Shown here: positions 8,852 to 19,057 of the stretch, one piece after another
Numbering within the stretch: position 1 is the stretch's first letter
Layout: every line of letters starts with the position of its first letter
Assembly: GCA_030123585.1 (NCBI GenBank)
Contig: CP126120.1
Location: forward strand, 2,357,001 to 2,421,000
Length of the DNA stretch: 64,000 nt
From: Rhodanobacteraceae bacterium
GTDB taxonomy: Bacteria > Pseudomonadota > Gammaproteobacteria > Xanthomonadales > Rhodanobacteraceae
Reading direction: 5' to 3'
Notes under the pieces: model-generated
The model's database searches: none
What the model was told of the DNA's origin: nothing
What the model saw: only the letters and a program-made list of their open reading frames with translations
Made by a program: the position numbers and the translations under genes

Positions 8852-8934
8852 AAGTTATGAAAACGAAAGGTTGGCGAAAGGTCCACTCGCTAAAACTTTG
8901 GCCAGTCATCACCAGGAGCAGGGACAACAGGGGC

Positions 8935-10203
8935 ATGGGAGATCTGTTTCGCAAGGAAGCGTTGCAAGCGCAACGCGGTCAATGGATGGGCGCGATCAAT
9001 CTCGCGACTCCGCTGTCCTTCGTGTGGTGGGCGTTGCTGGCTGCAGCACTCGCTGCAGCGATCGTCCTGTTCCTGATCTTCGGTCAGTACACCCGCCGCG
9101 CCGATGTCACGGGGCAACTCGAGCCCACCGCGGGCATGCTCACCCTTTCGGCCAAGACCACCGGCATCGTCAAGCGCACGCTGGTGCATGAGGGTGAACA
9201 GGTCAAGGCGAACCAGCCATTGGTCGAAGTGGCGGCCGATCTGGTCAGCAGCATGGGTGATACCCACGCCGTGGTCAGTGCGCAATTGCGCGCGCAGGAA
9301 ACCCAGGTTCGCGCCACGCTGGCCAATCTCCAGCCACAGGCTAATGAGCAATCCAGGGATTTGCGCAACCGGATCGGCATGCTGCAGGCGCAGGTGCGCC
9401 AGATCGACGTGCAACTGGCCCTGCAACGCAAGCAAGTCATCACGGCCACGAGCTTCGTTTCGAAAATCCAGCCATTGGTGACTCGAGGCGTCGTTTCCGT
9501 TGCGCAGTTCAATGCTTACCAATCGGCCGCGTTGAATGATCAGGCTCAGGAGAAGGCGCTGGAACGCCAGCGCCTCGACACCGAACAGCAGTTGAGCGCG
9601 CTGCAAGCGCAATTGACGCAACTTCCGCTGGACACCACGGCCAAGGCGAATCAACTGCGTGGACAACTCGCGCAGCTCGACGCACAACTGGCCGAGAACG
9701 CTGCACAAGCCGGCACCGTATTGCGCGCGCCGCGCGCGGGCATCGTTTCGACCCTGCTGGTGAAGACAGGCCAGAACGTCGTTGCCGGTCAGCCGGTATT
9801 GTCGATCCTGCCGCAGGGGTCGAAGCTGGAGGCGCAACTGCTGGTGCCCAGCAGCGCGATCGGTTTCGTGGCGCCCGGCAACCGCGTGGTGCTGCGCTAT
9901 CAGGCGTATCCCTATCAGAAGTTCGGCCAGCAATACGGCAAGGTCGTGCAGGTGTCGCGCAGCGCGCTCAGCAACGCTGAGGTGGCGAGTCTGCTGGGCC
10001 AGAACGTCGCGGTGCCGTTGTACCGCGTGCTGGTCGCGTTGGACCGCCAACACATCGACGCCTATGGCAAGGCCGAAGCGCTCAAACCCGGCATGGCCCT
10101 GAACGCCGACATCCTGCTGGACCGCCGCAGCCTGTGGCAATGGGTATTCGAACCGCTGTACGGCTTGCGGCAGCAGCTTGCAGCCAATGGAGCGCATCAC
10201 TAA
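8935..10203 (+). CDS. HlyD-family periplasmic adaptor of a peptide exporter
   Basis: Encodes 422 residues. One N-terminal membrane helix (about residues 28-50) is followed by a first lipoyl half (GIVKRTLVHEGEQVKANQPLV), a long Gln/Ala-rich coiled coil (about 110-260), a second lipoyl half (LRAPRAGIVSTLLVKTGQNV) and a beta-barrel/C-terminal part. It is the membrane-fusion protein that would link an inner-membrane ABC exporter to an outer-membrane TolC channel. No TolC gene is present here, so a chromosomal one elsewhere would be used, as for other peptide microcins. The stop overlaps the start of the ABC gene (TAATG), so the two subunits are translationally coupled. An earlier in-frame ATG at 8857 is possible. 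Confidence 0.92.
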   Translation: MGDLFRKEALQAQRGQWMGAINLATPLSFVWWALLAAALAAAIVLFLIFGQYTRRADVTGQLEPTAGMLTLSAKTTGIVKRTLVHEGEQVKANQPLVEVAADLVSSMGDTHAVVSAQLRAQETQVRATLANLQPQANEQSRDLRNRIGMLQAQVRQIDVQLALQRKQVITATSFVSKIQPLVTRGVVSVAQFNAYQSAALNDQAQEKALERQRLDTEQQLSALQAQLTQLPLDTTAKANQLRGQLAQLDAQLAENAAQAGTVLRAPRAGIVSTLLVKTGQNVVAGQPVLSILPQGSKLEAQLLVPSSAIGFVAPGNRVVLRYQAYPYQKFGQQYGKVVQVSRSALSNAEVASLLGQNVAVPLYRVLVALDRQHIDAYGKAEALKPGMALNADILLDRRSLWQWVFEPLYGLRQQLAANGAHH

Positions 10204-12362
10204 TGAGCGGTAACGCGACCATGGATGGCGGTTTCCTCGACGGCCTGCAATGGGGCTGGCGGCGCAAGCTGCCGATGATCCTGCAAACCGAAGCCGCCGA
10301 ATGCGGGCTGGCGTCGCTGGCGATGATCGCGCGCCATCACGGTCACGATGTCGATCTGCCGTCGTTGCGACGCCGGCATGCGATGTCGTTGAAAGGCGCC
10401 AATCTCGCACGGGTGATGGAGATGGCCGCCAAACTGAGCTTCGAGACGCGTCCGTTGCGGCTGGAGCTCGATGAACTGCCCGAACTCAAGACGCCTTGCA
10501 TCCTGCATTGGGACTTAAACCATTTCGTGGTGCTGAAGCAGGCGACGAAACGCGGCGCAGTGATCCACGACCCGGCGCGTGGGGTGCTCAAACTCTTCAA
10601 CGCCGAAATCTCCAAACACTTCACCGGCGTGGCGCTCGAATTGAGTCCCGGCGCCGACTTCAAGCCGGTCAAGGCGCGCCAATCCATTTCGCTGCGTGCG
10701 CTGACCGGCAAGGTCAAGGGCTTGCCACGCGCGCTGATCCAGATCTTCGTGCTGGCGTTGGCGCTGGAAGTATTCGCGCTAGTCGGTCCGTTCTACCTGC
10801 AATGGGTGCTGGATCAAGTATTGGTCTCGGCCGACAAGAGCCTGTTGATGCTGCTCGGCATCGGCTTCCTGCTGGTGGCGCTGTTCCAGGCCGCGATTTC
10901 GGCGGTGCGCGCATGGACCATCACCTGGCTGGGCGCGATGCTGAACGTGCAGTGGATCACCAACGTGTTCGCGCACCTCTTGAAGCTGCCACTGGATTGG
11001 TACGAGAAGCGCCACGTCGGCGATGTGGTGTCGCGCTTCGGCTCGATGCAGACCATCCAGCAAACCCTCACCACCGGGTTCGTGGCTGCGATCCTGGACG
11101 GCATCATGGCCAGCCTGACCCTGGTGGTACTGGCGCTCTACAGCGTCAAGCTGACCCTGATCGTGCTGGCAGCGTTTGCGCTGTACGCCATCCTGCGCTG
11201 GTTCACCTACCAGCCGCTGCGGCGTGCGCAGGAAGACCAGATCGTTTACGCCGCGCGCCAGCAGACCGAGTTGCTGGAGGCCATCCGCGGCGCGCAGACG
11301 TTGAAGCTGTTCAACCAGCAGCAGCCGCGTACCGCGCGTTACGCCAATGCGGTCGTGGAAACGGTCAACCGCAACATCGCGATGCAGCGGCTCAACATCG
11401 CCTTCACCAGCGGCAACCAGTTGATCTTCGGCATCGAGAGGGTGGCACTCATCTGGCTGGCAGCGCTGCTGGTGCTGGATGGCACGTTCACGGCCGGCAT
11501 GCTGGTGGCGTTCGCGGCCTACGCGGACCAGTTCGTGACCCGGGCCGCGAGCCTGATCGACAAAGGTATCGAGTTCCGGATGCTGCGCCTGCACGCCGAG
11601 CGGGTAGCAGACATTGCGCTGACTGCGCCCGAGCAGCACGTCGAATCGACGTGGGATGCACCGCTGCCGAAAGCCGAGATCGAAGTGCGCAACGTCAGCT
11701 TCCGCTATGCCGACGGCGAACCGTGGATTCTGAAGAATTGCTCGCTCACGATTTCGGCCGGCGAATCGGTGGCGCTGATCGGGCCGTCCGGCTGCGGCAA
11801 GACCACCTTGGCCAAGATCATCCTGGGCCTGCTGGAACCGCAGGAAGGCGAAGTGCTGTACGGCGGCATCGACATCAGACGATTGGGTCTTGGCCGCTAC
11901 CGCAATCAGGTCGGTGCGGTGATGCAGGACGATCAACTGTTCGCCGGCTCCATCGCCGACAACATCGCCTGCTTCGATACGGAATCCAGCCCGCTGCGCA
12001 TCGAAGCTGCCGCGCGGCTCGCCGCGATCCATGACGACATCGCCCGGATGCCGATGGGCTACCAGAGCCTTGTCGGCGACATGGGTTCGGCGCTATCCGG
12101 AGGTCAAAAACAGCGTGCCCTGCTGGCACGCGCCCTCTACCGCAAGCCCTCGCTATTGGTGCTGGACGAAGCCACCAGCCATCTCGACATCGAACACGAG
12201 CGGCAGGTCAACGCCGCCGTGAACCGACTCGCGATCACCCGCATCGTGATCGCCCACCGCCCCGAGACCATCGCCAGTGCGCAGCGCGCGCTGCTGGTTG
12301 CTAGCGGCGCGGTGCAACCCATTCCGTCTACCCATCCACGCGAAGTGGAGGTAGCGGGATAG
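10203..12362 (+). CDS. C39 peptidase-ABC exporter for double-glycine leader peptides
   Basis: Encodes 719 residues with three domains. Residues ~25-150 are a C39 cysteine peptidase: Cys34 in LQTEAAECGLASLAM, His107 in LHWDLNHFVVL and Asp123 in IHDPARG form the expected triad. Residues ~170-470 are the transmembrane domain. The C-terminal ATPase has Walker A GPSGCGKTT (527-535), signature LSGGQKQR (from 631) and Walker B LLVLDEATSHLD (~650-661). Such peptidase-containing transporters cut leaders after a GG-type site and export the mature peptide. The two peptide genes directly downstream are the obvious substrates. All catalytic residues that I can check are intact. Confidence 0.95.
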   Translation: MSGNATMDGGFLDGLQWGWRRKLPMILQTEAAECGLASLAMIARHHGHDVDLPSLRRRHAMSLKGANLARVMEMAAKLSFETRPLRLELDELPELKTPCILHWDLNHFVVLKQATKRGAVIHDPARGVLKLFNAEISKHFTGVALELSPGADFKPVKARQSISLRALTGKVKGLPRALIQIFVLALALEVFALVGPFYLQWVLDQVLVSADKSLLMLLGIGFLLVALFQAAISAVRAWTITWLGAMLNVQWITNVFAHLLKLPLDWYEKRHVGDVVSRFGSMQTIQQTLTTGFVAAILDGIMASLTLVVLALYSVKLTLIVLAAFALYAILRWFTYQPLRRAQEDQIVYAARQQTELLEAIRGAQTLKLFNQQQPRTARYANAVVETVNRNIAMQRLNIAFTSGNQLIFGIERVALIWLAALLVLDGTFTAGMLVAFAAYADQFVTRAASLIDKGIEFRMLRLHAERVADIALTAPEQHVESTWDAPLPKAEIEVRNVSFRYADGEPWILKNCSLTISAGESVALIGPSGCGKTTLAKIILGLLEPQEGEVLYGGIDIRRLGLGRYRNQVGAVMQDDQLFAGSIADNIACFDTESSPLRIEAAARLAAIHDDIARMPMGYQSLVGDMGSALSGGQKQRALLARALYRKPSLLVLDEATSHLDIEHERQVNAAVNRLAITRIVIAHRPETIASAQRALLVASGAVQPIPSTHPREVEVAG

Positions 12363-12411
12363 CCGAAGCCGGGGCGGCTTTATATTCCCGGGACATCGAA
12401 GGAGCCGAAGT

Positions 12412-12636
12412 ATGCGTGCTTTGACCAATAATGACGTTCAAATCGTAGCAGCCGGAGCGAGTGCTCCCGGCATGACGGCCGGTGCCGCGATGTTGGGGGG
12501 AGCCGTAGGAGGTGCCGAGATCGGAGGAGAAGTGGGTGCCTCGGTCGGCGGAGTGGTGGGTGCGGTTGTTGGAGCCGCATTAGGTGTTGGAATTGGCGCC
12601 GTTGCAGGCGCCATTGCGTATATGGAATCCAAGTAA
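12412..12636 (+). CDS. Glycine-zipper bacteriocin-like peptide 1 with GG-type leader
   Basis: Encodes 74 residues, start supported by GAAGGAGC 5-8 bases upstream. The N-terminal 15 residues MRALTNNDVQIVAAG look like a double-glycine-type leader ending in Ala-Gly instead of Gly-Gly. The predicted core of 59 residues has no cysteine and is almost entirely Gly, Ala and Val with glycines at every fourth position (GASVG, GAVVG, GAALG, GVGIG, GAVAG), ending in GAIAYMESK. Such GxxxG zippers let two membrane helices pack, as in class IIb (lactobin/cerein-type) two-peptide bacteriocins. It lies 49 bases after the C39 exporter and 13 bases before a related peptide gene. The antibacterial role is inferred. 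Confidence 0.8.
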   Translation: MRALTNNDVQIVAAGASAPGMTAGAAMLGGAVGGAEIGGEVGASVGGVVGAVVGAALGVGIGAVAGAIAYMESK

Positions 12637-12649
12637 AGGAGAGCGTCGA

Positions 12650-12895
12650 ATGAATACATTGTCTGCAAACCAAATTGGTTTGATTTCTGGCGGGGATGGC
12701 AGTGCGGGAGGGCTGCTCGCGGCAGGAGCAGCTGGCGGTTTAAGCATGGGCGCAGCACTCGCCGAAGGTGGCGCGGCTGTTGGAACCTTGGTGGCTGGTC
12801 CCGCCGGCACTGTTGTCGGAGGTGCCGTGGGAGCTGCCGTCGGAGCCGTTCTAGGTAGCGTCGTCGGGGGGCTGGCTTACATCGAGAGCCACTGA
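12650..12895 (+). CDS. Glycine-zipper bacteriocin-like peptide 2 with GG leader
   Basis: Encodes 81 residues from an ATG preceded by AAAGGAGAGC, a strong ribosome site. The leader MNTLSANQIGLISGG has the canonical double glycine, with the hydrophobic spacing seen in peptides handled by C39 exporters. The 66-residue core lacks cysteine and carries a glycine zipper (GLSMG, GAAVG, GTVVG, GAVLG, GSVVG), ending in GGLAYIESH, which is clearly related to the GAIAYMESK end of peptide 1. The two peptides look like a duplicated pair that could act together in a target membrane. A stem-loop terminator begins 8 bases after its stop codon. Confidence 0.85.
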   Translation: MNTLSANQIGLISGGDGSAGGLLAAGAAGGLSMGAALAEGGAAVGTLVAGPAGTVVGGAVGAAVGAVLGSVVGGLAYIESH

Positions 12896-12902
12896 TGGGA
12901 GT

Positions 12903-12932
12903 GGCCGCCCCGTCAGGGGCGGCCCTCTTCTG
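12903..12932 (+). terminator. Terminator after the two peptide genes
   Basis: A 9-bp stem GGCCGCCCC/GGGGCGGCC (12903-12911 and 12916-12924) with loop GTCA, followed by CTCTTCTG. The pyrimidine tail is imperfect, so it may be leaky and let some transcript reach the next small gene. Confidence 0.65.
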
Positions 12933-12954
12933 TACAAACGAAGCGGAGAGAATT

Positions 12955-13158
12955 GTGAACGCACCAAATACTAGAGTTCTCAGGGCAATCGTGTTTAGTA
13001 CCCTGATATTCGTTGTGATGCTTTCTGTAGGTGGAGGCTTCGTCTTTCACAGCCCATGGATAATCGTGGTTGCCCTCGCATCTATGGTTTTCATTGGGGT
13101 AGTTGTGTTGCTGGTTCTACGAATATCGGGTGTCACGGAATTAAAGAAGCCTCATTAG
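12955..13158 (+). CDS. Small two-helix membrane protein, candidate immunity protein
   Basis: Encodes 67 residues from a GTG preceded by GCGGAGAG at a good distance; the in-frame ATG at 12895 would start inside the terminator and is less likely. There are two hydrophobic segments (VLRAIVFSTLIFVVMLSV and IIVVALASMVFIGVVVLLVL) and a short basic tail ending LKKPH. Size, membrane topology and place directly after the peptide pair fit the immunity proteins of two-peptide bacteriocins, but there is no sequence motif to prove this. Its base composition is lower in G+C than the housekeeping genes nearby, which suggests that the island was acquired. Confidence 0.6.
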   Translation: MNAPNTRVLRAIVFSTLIFVVMLSVGGGFVFHSPWIIVVALASMVFIGVVVLLVLRISGVTELKKPH

Positions 13159-13161
13159 AAA

Positions 13162-13332
13162 GATCCAAAGGTTCGACTTCGATGGCGCATTTTTATCCGT
13201 CTCTCTCAAGAAGGAAACAAGAGCTCCGAGGCTCGAGAGATGCGGCAATCCGTTTTGCCGGCGGCCCGAGGCTTGCGAGTTGGCGGATATCGAGCGTCAT
13301 CTCCTGTTATCAATGATCCAAAGGGTTTGACT
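13162..13332. repeat. Near-identical 17/18-base direct repeat before the M16 gene
   Basis: GATCCAAAGGTTCGACT at 13162-13178 and GATCCAAAGGGTTTGACT at 13315-13332 differ by one gap and one base. The second copy contains the ribosome site of the M16 gene and ends directly at its ATG; the first is also followed closely by an ATG (13182). It may mark a local duplication or the edge of the inserted island. Confidence 0.5.
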
Positions 13333-15996
13333 ATGAAGAAACGACTGATGGGACTCGCCGGTGCGCTCTCGCTGGCTTTGGTGGCGGGAGGCGCATGCGC
13401 CGCGACGAGCGGCACAAACGTCACGCGCGCGACGCTGGACAACGGCCTGCGCGTGGTGATCGTGCGTGACACGCTGGCGCCGGTGGTGACCACCGAGATG
13501 AATTACCTCGTCGGCAAGGACGAGACGCCGCAGGGCTTCCCCGGCACCGCGCACGCGGTCGAGCACATGATGTTCCGCGGCAGTCCGGGCCTTTCCAAGG
13601 ACCAGCTCGCCGCGATCGCGGCCAACATGGGCGGCGACTTCGACGCCGACACCACTTGGGGCGTGACCCAGTACTACTTCACCGCGCCGTCGCAGGATCT
13701 GGAGGTCGCGCTGCAGGTCGCGGCGCACCGCATGCGCGGCGTGGACATGAGCCAGAAGGAATGGGACAAGGAGCGCGGCGCGATCGAACAGGAAGTCTCG
13801 CGCGACAATTCCAATCCCGGCTTCAAGATGAGCGAGCAACTGCTGCAGCAGATGTTCGCCGGCACGCCCTACGCCGAAACCCCGCTGGGCACGCGGCCGT
13901 CGTTCGACCAGACCACGGCGGCGGCGCTGAAGCAATTCCACGACGCGTGGTACGCGCCCAACAACGCGATCCTGGTGGTCGCGGGCGACGTCGATCCGGC
14001 CACGACGCTGGCGGCGATCAAACGCGATTTCGCTGGCATCCCGGCCAGGACCCTGCCCGTGCGTCCGAAGTTCGACTTCCGGCCGGTGCAGGCGAAAAGC
14101 ATCAACCTGCCCAGCGACTATCCGTTCGGCATCGCGGTGATCGCCTACCGCTCGCCGGGACTGCGCGCGCAGGATTACGCGACCGCGCTGGTGCTGAACG
14201 GCGCGATGGGCTCGCAGCGCGCGGCACTGGCGGGCATGCGCTACGACGGCACCGCGCTGTTCGGCGGGTTCTTCGGCGAGGCGATGGAACACGCCGGCAT
14301 CGATTACGCGATGGGCGCCTTCCCGAAGGGCGGCAATCCCGCGCCGGTGATGCAGCGGATGCAGGAAATCCTCGCGCAAGCCGCGAGCAAGGGCGTGGAT
14401 CCGGCGCTCATCGAAGCCGCCAAGCGCAAGGCCATCGCCGACCTCGAATACAAGAAGAACTCCATTGACGGCCTCGCCAACGCGTGGTCGCAGGCGCTGG
14501 CATTCCAGGGCGCCGAATCGCCCGACGCGATCAAGGCCGCGATCGAGGCGGTGACGCCAGCCGAGGTGGACGTGCTGGCGAAACGGCTGTTCGATCCCGC
14601 GCACGCGATCACCGCGGTGCTGACGCCGGAGAGTTCCGGCAAGACGGTGTCGGGCAAGGGCTTCGGCGGCGCCGAGAGTTTCGCCGCCAGCCCCGACCAT
14701 CCGGTCACGCTGCCTGACTGGGCCGAGGCCGCGTTCGAAAAACTGGAAGTGCCGAAGTCGGCGATCGACCCCGTGACCTACACCTTGCCGAACGGCTTGA
14801 AGCTGATCGTGCAGCCGGAGTCGATCAGCGACACCGTCGAGGTCTACGGGCGCATCAAGACCAACGAGGACCTGCAGGCGCCCAAAGGCGAGGAAGGCGT
14901 GGCGCAGGTCCTGGAAGGGCTGTTCCCGTTCGGCACCACCACGCTGAACCGCCTGCAATTCCAGGCCGCGCTGGACGCAATCAGCGCGCACGAGAGCGCG
15001 GGATCGGATTTCTCGCTGGCGGTGCCGGCGGCGAATTTCGACAAGGGCATGCAACTCCTCGCCGACAACGAACTGCACCCGGCGCTGCCGACGCAGGCGT
15101 TCGCGATCGTGCAGCGCCAGACCGCGGGTCAAGTGGCCGGCCAGTTGCAGACGCCGGCGTTCCTCGCCGGGCTCGCGCTGGACAAGGCGCTGTATCCCGC
15201 CAACGATCCGGTGCTGCGGCACGCGACCCCGCAAGACGTCGAAGGCCTCACGCTGGACAAGGTGAAGCAGTACTACGCCAGCACCTTCCGTCCGGACATG
15301 ACGACGATCGTGATCGTCGGCAAGGTCGATCCCGCCGCAGCCAAAGCCGTGGTCGAAAAGGTGTTCGGCGGCTGGAAGGCCAGCGGTCCGAAACCCGACA
15401 CCGACTACGCGGCGGTGCCCGCGAACAAGCCCGGCCACGCCCAGACGCCGGACAAGAGCGCGGTGCAGGACGAAGTGACGATGGCGCAGACCCTCGCGCT
15501 CGACTATGACTCGCCGCAACGCTTCGCCTTGACCCTGGGCGACCACGTGCTGGGCGGCGGTTTCTACGCCTCGCGCCTGTATCGCGACCTGCGCGAGAAA
15601 CGCGGGCTGGTGTACAACGTCGGCGTCGGCGCCTCGCTCGACAGGCACCGCGGCACCTACACGGTGATCTTCGGCTGCGATCCCGACAAGGTCGCCGAGG
15701 CCGGCCGGATCGTGGTGCAGGACCTGAAGCAGATGCAGGACGCACCGGTCGGCGCGGCCGAACTGAAGCAGGCCAAGGGCATCCTGCTGCGGCAGATCCC
15801 GCTCCGCGATGCCAGCTTCGGCGCGATCGCCGGCAACCTGCTGACATACTCGATGGAAGGCAAGCCGCTGGACGAAGCGACCGTCGCCGCGCAGCACTAC
15901 ATGGACCTGACCGCGGCCGAGGTGCAGCAGGTGTTCGCGAAGTACGTGCGGCCCGACGGCATGGTGACATCGGTGAAGGGTCCGGCGCCGAAATGA
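13333..15996 (+). CDS. Periplasmic M16-family zinc metallopeptidase
   Basis: Encodes 887 residues; the ATG at 13333 follows an AAAGGG ribosome site and opens a signal peptide (MKKRLMGLAGALSLALVAGGACA). The zinc motif HxxEH is His74-Ala-Val-Glu77-His78 in AHAVEHMMFRG. The protein has the two-fold M16 layout, a second inactive-type M16 half beginning near VTYTLPNGLKLIVQPES (about residue 480) and YRDLREKRGLVYNVG near the C-terminus. Family members degrade unfolded or signal-derived peptides. A second, more distant M16 protein is at 53754-56594. It follows the peptide-export island in the same direction, but nothing ties it to that function. Confidence 0.92.
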   Translation: MKKRLMGLAGALSLALVAGGACAATSGTNVTRATLDNGLRVVIVRDTLAPVVTTEMNYLVGKDETPQGFPGTAHAVEHMMFRGSPGLSKDQLAAIAANMGGDFDADTTWGVTQYYFTAPSQDLEVALQVAAHRMRGVDMSQKEWDKERGAIEQEVSRDNSNPGFKMSEQLLQQMFAGTPYAETPLGTRPSFDQTTAAALKQFHDAWYAPNNAILVVAGDVDPATTLAAIKRDFAGIPARTLPVRPKFDFRPVQAKSINLPSDYPFGIAVIAYRSPGLRAQDYATALVLNGAMGSQRAALAGMRYDGTALFGGFFGEAMEHAGIDYAMGAFPKGGNPAPVMQRMQEILAQAASKGVDPALIEAAKRKAIADLEYKKNSIDGLANAWSQALAFQGAESPDAIKAAIEAVTPAEVDVLAKRLFDPAHAITAVLTPESSGKTVSGKGFGGAESFAASPDHPVTLPDWAEAAFEKLEVPKSAIDPVTYTLPNGLKLIVQPESISDTVEVYGRIKTNEDLQAPKGEEGVAQVLEGLFPFGTTTLNRLQFQAALDAISAHESAGSDFSLAVPAANFDKGMQLLADNELHPALPTQAFAIVQRQTAGQVAGQLQTPAFLAGLALDKALYPANDPVLRHATPQDVEGLTLDKVKQYYASTFRPDMTTIVIVGKVDPAAAKAVVEKVFGGWKASGPKPDTDYAAVPANKPGHAQTPDKSAVQDEVTMAQTLALDYDSPQRFALTLGDHVLGGGFYASRLYRDLREKRGLVYNVGVGASLDRHRGTYTVIFGCDPDKVAEAGRIVVQDLKQMQDAPVGAAELKQAKGILLRQIPLRDASFGAIAGNLLTYSMEGKPLDEATVAAQHYMDLTAAEVQQVFAKYVRPDGMVTSVKGPAPK

Positions 15997-16019
15997 TGCT
16001 TGGCGCCTGATCGCAACTG

Positions 16020-16049
16020 GGAAAAGGGCCGCATACGCGGCCCTTTTCC
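16020..16049. terminator. Bidirectional terminator between the M16 gene and a DUF4126 gene
   Basis: A 13-bp perfect stem GGAAAAGGGCCGC/GCGGCCCTTTTCC with loop ATAC. It carries a short A-run before and T-run after the stem, so it can end transcripts from both convergent genes. Confidence 0.85.
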
Positions 16050-16050
16050 T

Positions 16051-16665
16051 TCAGGCTCCGTCGCGCTGCGCGCCGCGCCCGAACAGGCGCTGGAATCCGC
16101 GTTTCAACGCGACCAGGCCGCGCCAGAGTTTCGGGATCAGCCACACCAGCAGCAGCACGAACAGCGCCAACAGCACCACGAACACCACCGGGTGTTGCAG
16201 CGCCAGCCACATCCCGAGCAGCAGCACGCCGTCCTCGGAGAAACTCAAGCCCCAGTTGGAGAACGGTTCCGGCGAGGTGTTGACCAGCGCGCGGGTGCCG
16301 GCCTTCGCGACGTGCGTGCCGGCCGCGAGCGCGCCGCCGGCGATCAGGGCGATCGCCTGCGTTTCCGGCGAGGCATGCGCGAACACGCCCCACGCCAGCA
16401 GCGCACCCAAAGGCACGCGCACGAAGGTCTGCACGCTGTCCCACATCGAATCCACCGCCGGCACCTTGTCCACCAGGAACTCGACCACCAGCAGCGCGCC
16501 GGTGGCGATCAGCACCGGTGTGTGCGCGAGGATCGCGAGCTTGTCCGGCAACACCACGAAGTGGAAACGATCGAGCAGGCCCGCGATGAACAGCGCGGCG
16601 TACAAGCGGAACCCGGACGCCCAGGACAGCACGCCGGCAAGCGCAACCGAGGGAAGCACGACCAT
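16051..16665 (-). CDS. DUF4126-family membrane protein
   Basis: Encodes 204 residues. The start ATG at 16663-16665 is fixed by AAGGAGT 8 bases upstream. There are several hydrophobic segments (SVALAGVLSWASGFRLYAAL, IAGGALAAGTHVAKAG, VVFVVLLALFVLLLVWL) and the conserved SGFRLY and PEPFSNWGLS segments that I associate with the DUF4126 family of integral membrane proteins. The function is unknown. It ends in a basic tail (KRGFQRLFGRGAQRDGA). It is convergent with the M16 gene and divergent from the small membrane gene at 16759. Confidence 0.75.
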   Translation of the reverse strand: MVVLPSVALAGVLSWASGFRLYAALFIAGLLDRFHFVVLPDKLAILAHTPVLIATGALLVVEFLVDKVPAVDSMWDSVQTFVRVPLGALLAWGVFAHASPETQAIALIAGGALAAGTHVAKAGTRALVNTSPEPFSNWGLSFSEDGVLLLGMWLALQHPVVFVVLLALFVLLLVWLIPKLWRGLVALKRGFQRLFGRGAQRDGA

Positions 16666-16758
16666 CGCGGCGGACTCCTTGGCCAGACAGCGCGACGATA
16701 CGCCGTAGCGTGGCCGCTGCGCTATGATCGCCCGCAACACGCAACACCGGGGTTGCCC

Positions 16759-17013
16759 ATGATCTGGGGTCTGGCGCTGGTTTCCTTGATGGCCTTCCTG
16801 CTGGCGTTCGCCAGCCATTCGCCCGGCTGGATGGGGCTGGGCATCGTGGTGGGCCTCGCGTGCGCCATCGCCGCGGCGCTGGTCTTCATCGACCGCCACG
16901 TGCGCGCGAGCTCGCGGCCCGAGCACATGACCGAGCGCGAACTCGAAGCCCTGCGCGGCACCGTCCGAAAAGACGCCCATCCATCCGAGCGGTTGCCGCC
17001 GCCCGCGCCCTGA
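16759..17013 (+). CDS. Small two-helix membrane protein of unknown function
   Basis: Encodes 84 residues. Residues ~2-20 (IWGLALVSLMAFLLAFASH) and ~26-46 (GLGIVVGLACAIAAALVFID) are two hydrophobic helices; the rest is a charged cytoplasmic-type tail rich in Glu, Arg and Pro (MTERELEALRGTVRK). A TATGAT hexamer at 16723-16728 could be its -10 box. The gene lies 70 bases before acetyl-CoA synthetase. I do not recognise the family; similar small two-helix proteins are common beside metabolic genes. Confidence 0.6.
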   Translation: MIWGLALVSLMAFLLAFASHSPGWMGLGIVVGLACAIAAALVFIDRHVRASSRPEHMTERELEALRGTVRKDAHPSERLPPPAP

Positions 17014-17083
17014 CGCCTGCAGCCGCAACGCGCGGTCTTTTTTGCTACGCTGATCCCTTGCGTCGTGCCAAGGAGATCCCGCG

Positions 17084-19039
<1,956 letters not shown>

Positions 19040-19057
19040 CCGAGCGCCATTGCGTTG

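Noticed and set aside
12895-12954. ATG at 12895 as start of the candidate immunity gene
   Set aside because: It would put the terminator hairpin inside the coding region; the GTG at 12955 has a good ribosome site.
13182-13316. A 44-codon frame just before the M16 gene
   Set aside because: It follows the first copy of the direct repeat but has no clear ribosome site or recognisable sequence and its composition is like spacer DNA.
13297-15897. Long minus-strand frame (866 codons) opposite the M16 gene
   Set aside because: Its translation is Arg/His/Val-rich with no recognisable domain, and it lies exactly opposite a well-supported gene; it is a high-G+C mirror frame.
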